Shown here: piece by piece, positions 7,472-16,193 of the stretch
Numbering within the stretch: the stretch's first letter is position 1
Layout of the letters: each line of letters begins with the position of its first letter
Assembly (NCBI GenBank): GCA_013824015.1
Contig: PNNC01000179.1
Coordinates: 1 to 32,070, forward strand
Direction of reading: 5' to 3'
Length of the DNA stretch: 32,070 nt
Source of the DNA: Polaromonas sp.
GTDB taxonomy: Bacteria; Pseudomonadota; Gammaproteobacteria; Burkholderiales; Burkholderiaceae_C
Translations under genes and position numbers: made by a program
Notes under the pieces: generated by a model
Told to the model about the DNA's origin: nothing
Seen by the model: the letters and a program-made list of their open reading frames with translations, nothing else
Database searches by the model: none

Positions 7472-8241
7472 CAATGGCCTCCTGCCTGTGATTCTGCGAC
7501 GTGGGAGCCGAGGTAGGCCTCCTGCACGCGCGGGTTGGCACGCACCGCATCGGGCGTGTCAAAGGCCAGCACCTCGCCGTACACCACCACGGCAATGCGG
7601 TCGGCCAGGCCGAACACCACGCCCATGTCGTGCTCCACCGTCAGCAGCGTCTTGCCCACGGTCACTTCCTTGATCAGGCTGATGAAGCGGCTGGTTTCGC
7701 TGCGGCTCATGCCGGCCGTCGGCTCGTCGAGCAGGATGACGCCGGCGCCCCCGGCGATGGTGATGCCGATTTCGAGCGCGCGTTGTTCCGCATAGGTCAG
7801 GTTGATGGCCAGCACGTCGCGCTTCTTGTCGAGCTTGATCATCTTCATGAGCTCGTCGGCGCGGTCATTCGCATCGTCCAGGTCGGCCAGGAACTTCAGG
7901 AAGGTGTATTTGTAGCCCAGGCTCCAGAGCACCCCGCAGCGCAGGTTTTCGAAAACGCTGAGTTTGGGGAAGATGTTGGTGATCTGGAAGCTGCGCGACA
8001 GGCCCAGGCGGTTGATCTCGAACGGCTTCTTGCCGTTGATGCGCTGGCCGCCCAGCAGGACATCGCCGCTGCTGGGCTCGAAGCGCCCGCTGATCAGGTT
8101 GAACAGCGTGGACTTGCCGGCGCCATTCGGCCCGATGATGCCAACGCGTTCACCGGCCTTCACGGCAAGGTTCACGCCGCGGATGATTTCGGTCTTGCCG
8201 AAACTCTTGCGCAGGTCTTTCAATTCAAGGGCGTAGCTCAT
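7471..8241 (-). CDS. livG: Liv-type ABC transporter ATP-binding protein LivG
   Basis: A 256-aa ATPase partner of LivF. Walker A is canonical, GPNGAGKST (37-45). Walker B is VILLDEP (Asp172, Glu173) and the H-loop His204 sits in TVEHDM. The signature is degenerate, LTYAEQ (148-153) in place of LSGGQ; LivG proteins commonly deviate here (for example LAYGQQ). In the LivFG dimer the LivG Walker A faces the canonical LivF signature, giving one normal site, while its own poor signature faces the LivF Arg40 site. The ATG at 8241 overlaps the livM stop (ATGA); an upstream extension to 8298 would lie wholly inside livM. Confidence 0.94.
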   Translation of the reverse strand: MSYALELKDLRKSFGKTEIIRGVNLAVKAGERVGIIGPNGAGKSTLFNLISGRFEPSSGDVLLGGQRINGKKPFEINRLGLSRSFQITNIFPKLSVFENLRCGVLWSLGYKYTFLKFLADLDDANDRADELMKMIKLDKKRDVLAINLTYAEQRALEIGITIAGGAGVILLDEPTAGMSRSETSRFISLIKEVTVGKTLLTVEHDMGVVFGLADRIAVVVYGEVLAFDTPDAVRANPRVQEAYLGSHVAESQAGGH

Positions 8242-9530
8242 GCCAGGGCCTCCCGGCGCTTGATTTCTTTTTCGATGTATTCCTGGATCTCGCCCCACTC
8301 GACCAGAAACTGGCGGCGCGTGACTTCAAACAGGCCCAGACCCGTCAGCATCACAAAGGCGGCCCCGAACCAGCTGTTCAGGCCCTTGGCATCGAGGGTC
8401 ACGCCCAGGAACTGGAGCTTGGAGCCGAGCGAGGTGCTGAGCTGCAGGTGGTAGACCATCTCGATCATCGCGCCAGCACCGACCAGCAAGGCCAGTACCG
8501 TGACCAGCATGGCCAGGTAGCTGACCCAGAGTTGCCGCAGCTTGCCGAATGCGGCCACCCGCAGGTTCATCATGATCAGGCTGGCAATGCCGCCGGGCGC
8601 ATACATCACCATGAACAGGAAGATCAGGCCAAGGTACAGCAGCCAGGCCTGAGTGAACTCGGACAGCAGCACAAAGGCCAGCACCATCAGGATGGCGCCA
8701 ATGATCGGGCCGAAGAAGAAGGTGGCGCCCCCGAGGAAGGTGAACAGCAGGTAGGCGCCCGAGCGCGCGGCACCGACCACTTCAGCCGTGACAATCTCGA
8801 AGTTCAGGGCCGCCAGTCCGCCCGAAATACCGGCAAAAAAGCCGGCAATGATAAAAGCGAAGTAGCGGACCTTCTGGGTGTCGTAACCGACGAACTCGAC
8901 CCGCTCCGGGTTGTCCCGCACCGCATTGAGCATGCGCCCCAGCGGCGTGCGGGTGAAGGCGAACATCGCCGCGACGGCCACGAAGGTGTAGATCGCAATC
9001 AGGTAGTAGACCTGGATCTGCGGCCCGAAGGTGATCCCCAGGAAAGGCTTGCCGACCATGCGGTTGCCCGAGACACCGCCCTCGCCGCCAAAAAACTCCG
9101 GGATCATCAGCGACAGCGCAAACACCAGCTCGCCCAGGCCCAGCGTGATCATGGCGAAGGTGGTGCCCGACTTGCGGGTGGTGACATAACCGAACAGCAC
9201 GGCAAAGCCGACGCCGGCCAGCCCGCCCACCAGCGGCACCAGCGACACCGGCAGCGGCAAGGACCCGGTGCCGACGCTGTTGAGGGCATGGATGGCCAGA
9301 AACGAGCCCAGCCCGGTATAGACCGCATGGCCAAAACTCAGCATGCCGCCCTGCCCCAGCAACATGTTGTAGGACAGGCAGGCAATGATGGCAATGCCCA
9401 TCTGCGACAGCACCGTCAGGGCCAGTCCGCTGCCAAACATTTTGGGCGCCACCACAAGCAGCAGCGCGAACAGGCCCCAGATCAGCCAGCGCCCGACATT
9501 GAGCGGCTTGAATTGGTAGTGGGTTTTCAT
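8238..9530 (-). CDS. livM: Liv-type ABC transporter permease LivM
   Basis: A 430-aa integral membrane permease with about ten hydrophobic segments. The conserved LivM region GYDTQKVRYFAFIIAGFFAG, followed by ISGGLAALNFE, is the ATPase-contact loop of the family. It has an N-terminal basic stretch before the first helix, and a C-terminal extra helix plus charged tail (EIQEYIEKEIKRREALA). It would form the transport channel with LivH in the inner membrane. It starts 4 nt after the livH stop and overlaps livG, so translation of the four genes is coupled. Confidence 0.94.
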   Translation of the reverse strand: MKTHYQFKPLNVGRWLIWGLFALLLVVAPKMFGSGLALTVLSQMGIAIIACLSYNMLLGQGGMLSFGHAVYTGLGSFLAIHALNSVGTGSLPLPVSLVPLVGGLAGVGFAVLFGYVTTRKSGTTFAMITLGLGELVFALSLMIPEFFGGEGGVSGNRMVGKPFLGITFGPQIQVYYLIAIYTFVAVAAMFAFTRTPLGRMLNAVRDNPERVEFVGYDTQKVRYFAFIIAGFFAGISGGLAALNFEIVTAEVVGAARSGAYLLFTFLGGATFFFGPIIGAILMVLAFVLLSEFTQAWLLYLGLIFLFMVMYAPGGIASLIMMNLRVAAFGKLRQLWVSYLAMLVTVLALLVGAGAMIEMVYHLQLSTSLGSKLQFLGVTLDAKGLNSWFGAAFVMLTGLGLFEVTRRQFLVEWGEIQEYIEKEIKRREALA

Positions 9531-9533
9531 GGC

Positions 9534-10568
9534 TCAGCCCTCCCGCTTTCCGAGCAGGCCGCGCGGCCTGAAGATCAGGATGAGCACCAGGAACAGGTAG
9601 GGAAGAATGGGCGCGACCTGCGACAGTGTGAGCTTGATGTAGGAGTTGTTCATGACAGCGCTGCTCAACGGCAAGCCGATTTGTTGTGCCAGGGTCGCCA
9701 GCGAGTAGTCGAAAGCCACCGCAAAGGTCTGGATCACGCCAATCAACAGGGAGGCCACAAAAGCCCCTGACAGCGAGCCCATGCCGCCGACCACCACCAC
9801 CACGAAGATCACTGATCCCACCGTGGCGGCCATGGCCGGTTCGGTCAGAAAGGTGCTGCCGCCGATCACGCCGGCCAGGCCCGCCAGCGCCGAGCCGGCG
9901 CCGAACACCATCATGAAGACGCGTGGCACGTTGTGCCCCAGCGACTCGACCGCTTCCGGATGGGTCAGTGCGGCCTGAATCACCAGACCGATGCGGGTGC
10001 GTGTCAGCAGCAGCCAGACGGAACCGAGCATGATCACGGCCACCAGCATCATGAAGCCGCGCGTGGCAGGAAATGGCGAGCAGACGATACGCACCGCGGC
10101 ATCGGCCGTGCTGCACAGTTCTGCCGGTGCCGCGCCCCAGAAGACGCTGAGGCCCTTGACCGAATCATTGATCAGCGTGAACGCCGGTCCCTGCAGCAGC
10201 GCGGGAGGGCGGAATTCCACAGCGATCCGGCCCCAGATCAGTTGCACCAGCTCGACGATCACATAGGACAGTCCGAAGGTGATCAGCAGTTCCGGCACAT
10301 GCCCGAATTTGTGCACCTTGCGCAGACACTGGCGTTCAAAGACGGCACCCAGGGCGCCCACGACCAGCGGCGCAATCAGCAGCGCAGGCCAGAATCCAAC
10401 GAACTGGGCCACGGTGTAGCCGACATAAGCGCCCAGCATGTAAAAACTGGCGTGCGCAAAATTGAGCACGCCCATCATGCTGAAAATCAGTGTGAGCCCC
10501 GAACTCAGCATGAACAGCAGGAGCCCATAGCTCAAACCGTTCAGCATCGAGATGATGAAAAACTCCAT
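9534..10568 (-). CDS. livH: Liv-type ABC transporter permease LivH
   Basis: A 344-aa inner-membrane permease. The N-terminus (LNGLSYGLLLFMLSSGLTLI), MGVLNFAHASFYMLGAY and the later GGMGSLSGAFVASLLIGV are diagnostic of LivH. It is longer than the ~300-aa norm because of a central periplasmic-type loop (about residues 130-170) containing two cysteines (LCSTAD and IVCSPF) that could form a disulphide. A strong ribosome-binding site (AGGAGGG) precedes the ATG. The gene follows the intrinsic terminator behind the binding-protein gene, so the membrane and ATPase subunits are probably made at lower levels than the binding protein. Confidence 0.94.
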   Translation of the reverse strand: MEFFIISMLNGLSYGLLLFMLSSGLTLIFSMMGVLNFAHASFYMLGAYVGYTVAQFVGFWPALLIAPLVVGALGAVFERQCLRKVHKFGHVPELLITFGLSYVIVELVQLIWGRIAVEFRPPALLQGPAFTLINDSVKGLSVFWGAAPAELCSTADAAVRIVCSPFPATRGFMMLVAVIMLGSVWLLLTRTRIGLVIQAALTHPEAVESLGHNVPRVFMMVFGAGSALAGLAGVIGGSTFLTEPAMAATVGSVIFVVVVVGGMGSLSGAFVASLLIGVIQTFAVAFDYSLATLAQQIGLPLSSAVMNNSYIKLTLSQVAPILPYLFLVLILIFRPRGLLGKREG

Positions 10569-10592
10569 TCCGCAAGACCCTCCTCGTCGATG

Positions 10593-10631
10593 AAATAAAA
10601 GAGCCCGATACGGTGCGACCCGCTCGGGCTC
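10593..10631 (-). terminator. Intrinsic terminator/attenuator between the binding-protein gene and livH
   Basis: On the minus strand the 8-bp stem GAGCCCGA/TCGGGCTC (10631-10624 with 10608-10601) encloses a 15-nt loop and runs into TTTTATTT. It lies in the 135-nt gap after the livK-type stop and before the livH ribosome-binding site. It would end most transcripts after the abundant periplasmic protein gene and let some continue into livHMGF. Confidence 0.75.
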
Positions 10632-10703
10632 AGTCTGCAGGCGCGATGGCCATATAACGCTGATCTTTACGAATGAAAAATCAGCATCAGCAGGCCCTGC
10701 GGG

Positions 10704-11936
10704 TTACGGACGCTTCATCTGGCAGCTGGTCGGCGTGCTGGACACATAGTTCGGATACTCTGCGACCGGTGCCAGCGTCATGCCGGTTTTCTCGGGGCTG
10801 TAGGGGAACTTGCCATCGGCTTTTTGCCACACCGACATGTACAGCGGCTGCTGCAACTGGTGGTCGGTCTTGCGCATTTCGACTTCACCGTTGAAGCTCT
10901 TGACCTTCAGGCCTTCCATCGCGGCAGCCACCTTCACCGGGTCAGTGGACTTGGCCTTGGCCATGGCAGCACCCAGCATCTCGAAAATGCGGATGGTCGA
11001 ACCGGTGTAGAAGTCGTCGTTGTACTTGGCGTTGAACTCCTTCATCCACTTGTCCATCTGCCCACCCATGTTGTAGTGGTTGTAGGCGATCTGGTAAACG
11101 CGCCCTGCGCCGTTCTGGCCAAGAGCCGTGGGCGTACCCGTGACACCGGCGTAATACGTGAAGAACTTGCCGTTGTAGCCGTTCTCGTTGGCCGCCTTGA
11201 TCAGCAGCGACAGGTCCGAACCCCAGTTGCCGGTGATCACGGTGTCGGCGCCGGAGGCCTTGATCTTGGCGATGTACGGTGCAAAGTCACGCGTCTGGGC
11301 CAGCGGGTGCAGGTCTTCACCGACCACCTGGATGTCAGGGCGCTTGCGTGCCAGCGATTCCTTGCCGTATTTCACGACCTGGTGACCGTGCGAGTAGTTC
11401 TGGTTCAGGAAGTAAACCTTCTTGATGTCAGGCTGCGTGGCGATGAAGCTGGACATGGCTTCCATCTTCATGGAGGTGTCGGCATCAAAGCGGAAGTGCC
11501 AGTAGCTGCACTTGCTGTTGGTCAGGTCTGGGTCCACCGCGGAGTCATTGAGGTACATCACCTCCTTGCCGGGGTTGCGCGCGTTGTGTTTTTCCACCGC
11601 ATCGGACAGTGCCAGCGCGACGGACGAGCCGTTGCCCTGGATGATGTAGCGGGCGCCCTGGTCGATCGCTGCCTTCAGCGCGTTCAGGCTTTCAGCCGGG
11701 CTGAGCTTGTTGTCAATCGGTGTGACTTCGAACTTGACGCCGGCGGGGTTGCCCGCGCCGCTGAATTTCTCGGCAAAAAACTGGTAGCCCTTGATCTGGC
11801 TGACGCCGACCGGGCCGAGCAGGCCGGTGAGAGGGTCGATACGGACCATCTTCACGGTTTCGCCCTTTTGGGCAAACGACATGCCGGCGGCCATCATCAT
11901 GGCCGTCGCTGCAACAATTTTGAGGGTCAACTTCAT
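10704..11936 (-). CDS. Periplasmic substrate-binding protein of Liv-type ABC transporter
   Basis: A 410-aa type I periplasmic binding protein (Leu/Ile/Val-binding class). A signal peptide is visible (MKLTLKIVAATAMMMAAGMS, cleavage after FA near residue 22). The mature protein has the family's opening (VRIDPLTGLLGPVGVSQIKG), two alternating lobes and a C-terminal Cys (SCQMKRP) that may pair with Cys in NSKCSYWHF. It delivers a ligand to LivHM. The ligand is not identifiable from sequence; the family binds amino acids, amides, aromatic acids and other carboxylates, and the flanking acyl-CoA ligase and beta-oxidation genes point towards a carboxylic acid. AGGAG precedes the start. A perfect 10-bp palindrome (CTGATATCAG) lies just upstream. 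Confidence 0.92.
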   Translation of the reverse strand: MKLTLKIVAATAMMMAAGMSFAQKGETVKMVRIDPLTGLLGPVGVSQIKGYQFFAEKFSGAGNPAGVKFEVTPIDNKLSPAESLNALKAAIDQGARYIIQGNGSSVALALSDAVEKHNARNPGKEVMYLNDSAVDPDLTNSKCSYWHFRFDADTSMKMEAMSSFIATQPDIKKVYFLNQNYSHGHQVVKYGKESLARKRPDIQVVGEDLHPLAQTRDFAPYIAKIKASGADTVITGNWGSDLSLLIKAANENGYNGKFFTYYAGVTGTPTALGQNGAGRVYQIAYNHYNMGGQMDKWMKEFNAKYNDDFYTGSTIRIFEMLGAAMAKAKSTDPVKVAAAMEGLKVKSFNGEVEMRKTDHQLQQPLYMSVWQKADGKFPYSPEKTGMTLAPVAEYPNYVSSTPTSCQMKRP

Positions 11937-12068
11937 CTAATGTCTCCTGGTTACTGATATCAGCAGAGTACAAGTTTTTGTGCGCTGCAACGTAGGGGAT
12001 TGCCCGTAAAAATTGACCACGCTATCGCGCAGGTGACAAGGCGCCCCGTGCGGGTGCGCGGTGGCGGA

Positions 12069-13697
12069 TCAAAGGCCTGGCAGGGTGTAGTCCTTGAGCT
12101 GTTCACGCAGCCGGGTCTTGAGCATTTTTCCGGTCGCGCCCAGCGGGATCGCATCCACAAACACCACGTCATCCGGGATCTGCCACTTGGCGGTCTTGCC
12201 TTCGTAGAACTTGATCAGCTCCTCGCGCGTCACCTCGGCGCCCGGTTTTTTCACCACGGCGATGATGGGGCGCTCGTCCCACTTCGGATGGCGCACGCCG
12301 ATACAGGCCGCCATCGCCACCGCCGGGTGGGCGACGGCGATATTCTCGATGTCGATGGAGCTGATCCATTCGCCGCCGGACTTGATCACGTCCTTGCTGC
12401 GGTCGGTGATCTGCATGTAGCCGTCGGCATCAATGGTGGCCACGTCGCCGGTCGGGAACCAGCCATCGATCAGCGGGTCGCCGCCCTCGCCCCTGAAATA
12501 CCCGGCGACGATCCAGGGCCCCTTCACCAGCAGGTCGCCGTAGGCCTTGCCGTCCCAGGCCAGCTCCTTGCCTTCGGGGTCCACGATTTTCATGTCCACA
12601 CCGTAAATCGCGCGGCCCTGTTTGAGCCGGATTTTCATCTGCTCGTCTTTGGACATGGCCAGGTGTTTGTTCTTCAGCGTGCACAAGGTGCCCAGCGGCG
12701 ACATCTCGGTCATGCCCCAGGCGTGCAGCACCTCGACGCCGTAGTCTTCCTGGAAGGCGTGGATCATGGCCGGCGGGCAGGCCGAGCCGCCGATCACCGT
12801 GCGCTTGAGGCTGGAGAACTTCAGGCCGGCCGGTTTCATGTGGCCCAGCATCATCTGCCAGACCGTGGGCACGCCGGCGGCATAAGTCACCTTTTCGTTC
12901 TCGATGAGTTCGTAGACCGACTTGCCGTCCAGGCCCGGACCGGGAAACACCAGCTTGGCGCCGGTCAGCGCGGCCGAGTAGGGAATGCCCCAGGCGTTGA
13001 CGTGGAACATCGGCACCACGGGCAGGATGGAGTCGCGCGCGCTCAGGGCCATCACATCCGGCAGGGCTGCCGCGTAGGCGTGCAGGATGGTGGAACGGTG
13101 GCTGTACAAGGCCGCCTTGGGGTTGCCGGTGGTGCCGCTGGTGTAACACATGCTCGACGCCGAGTTTTCATCGAAGCTGGGCCAGCTGTAGTCAGCCGAA
13201 TGGGGGGCAATCCAGGCCTCGTAACTGCTCAGGTTGGGGATGCCGCTGTCCGCCGGCAACTTGTCCGCGTCGCACAGGGCGATGTAATGCTTGATGGTGC
13301 TGCATTTGCCATGAAATGCCTGGACCAGCGGCAGGAAGGACATGTCGAAAAACAGCACCTGGTCCTCGGCATGGTTGGCAATCCAGGACACCAGGTCGGG
13401 ATGCAGGCGTGGATTCAGCGTGTGCAGCACACGGCCGGAACCGCTGACGCCGAAATACAGCTCCAGGTGCCGGTAACCGTTCCAGGCCAGGGTTGCGACA
13501 CGGTCGCTGAACTGCAGCTTGAGGGCGTCCAGCGCTTTTGCCACCTGGCGCGAGCGGCGCGCCACATCGCGGTAGGTGTAGCGGTGGATGTCGCCCTCCA
13601 CCCGGCGCGACACGATCTCCGCGTCGCCGTGGTGGCGCTCGGCAAAATCGATCAGCGATGAGATCAGCAGCGGCTGGTTTTGCATCAAACCCAACAT
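12069..13697 (-). CDS. Medium/long-chain fatty acid--CoA ligase (AMP-forming)
   Basis: A 542-aa acyl-adenylate-forming enzyme that activates a carboxylic acid to its CoA thioester. Motifs: P-loop YTSGTTGNPK (185-194), MFHVNAWGIPY, HAWGMTEMSPLGT (A5), the adenylate-binding GWFPTGDVATIDADGY, KSGGEWISS, and the catalytic Lys524 in GATGKMLK. The architecture is that of AlkK-like medium-chain and FadD-like ligases. AAAGGAAA precedes the ATG at 13697; a second in-frame Met lies four codons in. It is transcribed towards the transporter genes with a 130-nt gap, and divergently from the Crp/Fnr gene. It supplies the substrate of the downstream beta-oxidation enzymes. Confidence 0.94.
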   Translation of the reverse strand: MLGLMQNQPLLISSLIDFAERHHGDAEIVSRRVEGDIHRYTYRDVARRSRQVAKALDALKLQFSDRVATLAWNGYRHLELYFGVSGSGRVLHTLNPRLHPDLVSWIANHAEDQVLFFDMSFLPLVQAFHGKCSTIKHYIALCDADKLPADSGIPNLSSYEAWIAPHSADYSWPSFDENSASSMCYTSGTTGNPKAALYSHRSTILHAYAAALPDVMALSARDSILPVVPMFHVNAWGIPYSAALTGAKLVFPGPGLDGKSVYELIENEKVTYAAGVPTVWQMMLGHMKPAGLKFSSLKRTVIGGSACPPAMIHAFQEDYGVEVLHAWGMTEMSPLGTLCTLKNKHLAMSKDEQMKIRLKQGRAIYGVDMKIVDPEGKELAWDGKAYGDLLVKGPWIVAGYFRGEGGDPLIDGWFPTGDVATIDADGYMQITDRSKDVIKSGGEWISSIDIENIAVAHPAVAMAACIGVRHPKWDERPIIAVVKKPGAEVTREELIKFYEGKTAKWQIPDDVVFVDAIPLGATGKMLKTRLREQLKDYTLPGL

Positions 13698-13709
13698 GGT
13701 CTTGTTTCC

Positions 13710-13727
13710 TTTTTATCCGGTAAAAAA
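13710..13727. promoter_or_regulatory. AT-rich inverted repeat in the ligase leader
   Basis: TTTTTATCCGGTAAAAAA has 7 of 9 matching symmetric pairs around CCGG. It lies directly upstream of the ligase ribosome-binding site, in the 224-nt divergent gap shared with the Crp/Fnr gene. It could be an operator. The rest of the gap shows no clear promoter apart from the -10-like box at the Crp/Fnr start. Confidence 0.3.
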
Positions 13728-13909
13728 TGGCTGTCCTGCAACAGCGTCGTGCTCCGCATGGTAACGCCCACATCCATGCAGTTGTACCGGTGAATCCTCA
13801 AATCCGCAGGCTGCGGCAAGTCGCCACTGTGAACCGGCACGCGCCTGACGGCAAGGGATGTCTCCGCCCCGACAGTTCCTAGGTACAAACCCGGAATCGT
13901 CAGCTGCAG

Positions 13910-13915
13910 GACAAT
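13910..13915 (+). promoter_or_regulatory. -10-like box GACAAT exactly 6 nt before the Crp/Fnr start codon
   Basis: GACAAT is followed by CGCCCC and then ATG. If it works as a -10 element the transcript would begin at or next to the start codon (leaderless), which fits the lack of a ribosome-binding site. The same spacing recurs before selO, yciB and map. Confidence 0.5.
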
Positions 13916-13921
13916 CGCCCC

Positions 13922-14638
13922 ATGTCCCTGGAACCCGCCGCCCTGCCCCACCACCGCTTCCTGCGCAGTCAGCCCTGGTTTGCCGGTCTGCCCGACGACA
14001 TGTGCGCGACATTGCTCGATCGCAGCCTGACGCTGGCCGGCCGAAAAGGCGAGGTGATGCTGGCGGCAGGCACGCCGGTCCAGGGCTGGTATGCGGTACT
14101 TTCGGGGCTGGTCAAGCTGCAAAGCACCTCCTCGGAAGGCCGGGTCTCGGCCTTTCTCGGTGTGCCGGACGGCGAGTGGTTCGGCGAAGGTTCGGTGCTG
14201 AAAACCGAACCCCGGCGTTACGACGTGATCGCGCTGCGCGACACCGTGCTGCTGTGCCTGCCGCGCAGCGAGTTCGGCGCCCTGCTGGCGAGCTCCCTGC
14301 CCTTCAACCACTTCCTGGTGGCGCACCTGAACCGCCGGCTGGGCCAGGCCATGACCATCATCGAGGCCGGACGCCTGCGTTCGCCCGAGCAGCGCGTGGC
14401 CCTGTACCTGAGCCGCGTGTTCTGGCAGGGCCGGCGCCGGCTGGTGTTGTCACAGGAAGAGCTGGGCCACCTGGCCGGGCTGTCGCGCCAGACCGTCAAC
14501 CGCGCCCTCAAGTCGATGGAGCAGCTGGGCCTGGTGTCGCTGGAATTCGGCCGGGTCGCCATGCTCGACGAGCAGGCGCTGGCGGCCTACGCCACACGAT
14601 CCGGCACGCCCAGCGCACGGGCCACACCCGGGCTTTAA
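13922..14638 (+). CDS. Crp/Fnr-family transcriptional regulator
   Basis: A 238-aa regulator: N-terminal cyclic-nucleotide-binding-type beta-roll (about 20-130, with [10 protein letters not shown] in the phosphate-cassette position), a long dimerisation helix (about 130-155) and a C-terminal winged HTH ([20 protein letters not shown]). The recognition helix reads SRQTVNR (188-194), so the glutamate equivalent to Crp Glu181 is Gln190; a target other than the classical TGTGA box is likely. No N-terminal Fnr-type cysteine cluster is present, so it is not an iron-sulphur oxygen sensor. It is divergent from the acyl-CoA ligase and may control it (inference). The ligand is unknown. Confidence 0.9.
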   Translation: MSLEPAALPHHRFLRSQPWFAGLPDDMCATLLDRSLTLAGRKGEVMLAAGTPVQGWYAVLSGLVKLQSTSSEGRVSAFLGVPDGEWFGEGSVLKTEPRRYDVIALRDTVLLCLPRSEFGALLASSLPFNHFLVAHLNRRLGQAMTIIEAGRLRSPEQRVALYLSRVFWQGRRRLVLSQEELGHLAGLSRQTVNRALKSMEQLGLVSLEFGRVAMLDEQALAAYATRSGTPSARATPGL

Positions 14639-14669
14639 CCCCGCAGCCACGGGGCTGTTGCCCGCAGGG

Positions 14670-14675
14670 GACAAT
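14670..14675 (+). promoter_or_regulatory. -10-like box GACAAT exactly 6 nt before selO
   Basis: GACAAT, then GACAGC, then ATG. This is the same arrangement as at the Crp/Fnr gene, yciB and map. An AGGGGA stretch partly overlapping the box could instead act as a weak ribosome-binding site about 10 nt from the ATG, so the leaderless reading is less certain here. Confidence 0.4.
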
Positions 14676-14681
14676 GACAGC

Positions 14682-16160
14682 ATGAATGCAGTCATCAAGG
14701 ATTCTGCTGCGGCCATTCCCGGCCTGGCATGGAACAAGCGTTTCGCCACGCTGGGCCCGGATTTTTTCACCGAACTCCAGCCCACGCCGCTGCCCTCGCC
14801 GTATTGGGTCAGCCGCAACGCCGCCCTGGCGCGCGCGCTCGGACTGGACGAGCCGTGGTTCGCCTCACAGGAATCCCTGGCCCTGTTCACCGGCAACCAG
14901 GTGGCGCAAGGTACGCAGCCGCTGGCCAGCGTCTACAGCGGTCACCAGTTCGGCCAGTGGGCGGGGCAACTTGGCGACGGCCGCGCCATCCTGCTCGGTG
15001 AGCTGCAGACGGCGGCCGGGCCCCAGGAAATCCAGCTCAAGGGCGCGGGCCTCACGCCCTACTCGCGCATGGGTGACGGTCGCGCGGTGCTGCGCAGTTC
15101 CATCCGTGAATATTTGTGCTCGGAGGCCATGCACGGGCTGGGCATTCCCACCACCCGCGCGCTGGCGATCACCGGCTCGGACGCCCGGGTCCGTCGTGAA
15201 GAGATCGAAACCGCGGCCGTGGTGACGCGGGTGGCGCCCAGCTTCATCCGCTTCGGCCATTTCGAGCACTTCAGTTACAGCGACCAGCACGAACAGCTCA
15301 AAACCCTGGCCGACTTTGTGATCGACAACTTTTACCCCGACTGCCGCGATGCTGCCCAGCCTTATGCGGCCCTGCTGCAGGCGGTCAGCGAACGTACAGC
15401 GACGATGGTGGCGGCCTGGCAGGCGGTCGGTTTTTGCCACGGCGTGATGAACACCGACAACATGAGCATCCTGGGCCTGACCATCGACTACGGTCCTTTC
15501 CAGTTCCTCGATGCCTTCGATCCCGGCCACATCTGCAACCACTCCGACACCCAGGGCCGCTACGCCTACAACAAGCAACCCAATATCGCTTACTGGAACC
15601 TGTTCTGCCTCGGCCAGGCGCTGCTGCCGCTGATGGACACGCAGGAACAGGCGCTGGCCGCGCTGGAGTCCTACAAGACGGTGTTCCCGCAGGCGCTGGA
15701 AGCCCGCATGCGCGCCAAGCTGGGCCTGCCGGACCTCCAGCCCGAGGACAAGGCCTTGATCGAGGGCATCTTCAAGCTGCTGGCTGCCGACAAGGTGGAC
15801 TACACCATTTTCTGGCGCCGCCTGAACGGCTTTGTGCCGGGGTCCGACAACGCGCCGGTGCGCGACCTGTTCCTGGACCGGCCCGGCTTCGATGCCTGGG
15901 CGCTACAGTATTCAGAGCGCCTGACGCCCGTGGATCATGGGCTGCGGGCCGATTTGATGCTTAAAAGCAATCCCAAATACGTGCTCCGCAACCACCTCGG
16001 CGAACAAGCCATCCGTGCGGCGAAACTAAACGACTTTTCCGGGGTCGATACCTTGCTGAAGCTGCTGCAGACCCCATCTGAAGAACACCCGGATCACGAG
16101 GCTCTCGCGGGTTTTCCGCCCGACTGGGCGTCGGCCATTGAAATCAGCTGCAGTTCGTAA
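14682..16160 (+). CDS. selO: Protein adenylyltransferase SelO (YdiU/UPF0061)
   Basis: A 492-aa pseudokinase that transfers AMP from ATP to protein Ser/Thr/Tyr hydroxyls; known targets in E. coli include redox proteins such as glutaredoxin. Recognisable blocks are [18 protein letters not shown] (85-102), [18 protein letters not shown] (Lys120 binds the phosphates), HGVMNTDN (catalytic Asp259) and LTIDYGPF (metal-binding Asp269). The C-terminus is CSS, with Cys490 at the third-last position, where animal SelO carries selenocysteine. Cys285 (HICNHSD) matches the expected partner for the regulatory disulphide. ATG at 14682 chosen; a TTG 24 nt upstream is possible. msrB follows after 33 nt. Confidence 0.96.
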   Translation: MNAVIKDSAAAIPGLAWNKRFATLGPDFFTELQPTPLPSPYWVSRNAALARALGLDEPWFASQESLALFTGNQVAQGTQPLASVYSGHQFGQWAGQLGDGRAILLGELQTAAGPQEIQLKGAGLTPYSRMGDGRAVLRSSIREYLCSEAMHGLGIPTTRALAITGSDARVRREEIETAAVVTRVAPSFIRFGHFEHFSYSDQHEQLKTLADFVIDNFYPDCRDAAQPYAALLQAVSERTATMVAAWQAVGFCHGVMNTDNMSILGLTIDYGPFQFLDAFDPGHICNHSDTQGRYAYNKQPNIAYWNLFCLGQALLPLMDTQEQALAALESYKTVFPQALEARMRAKLGLPDLQPEDKALIEGIFKLLAADKVDYTIFWRRLNGFVPGSDNAPVRDLFLDRPGFDAWALQYSERLTPVDHGLRADLMLKSNPKYVLRNHLGEQAIRAAKLNDFSGVDTLLKLLQTPSEEHPDHEALAGFPPDWASAIEISCSS

Positions 16161-16193
16161 GCAGAATTAAAGACCATCTCAAAAGGTAGAGCC

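Noticed and set aside
11937..12068. Promoter for the binding-protein gene (TTGTCA with a candidate -10 TCAATT)
   Set aside because: The -35 is good but the -10 matches only three of six bases; no convincing pair was found in the gap.
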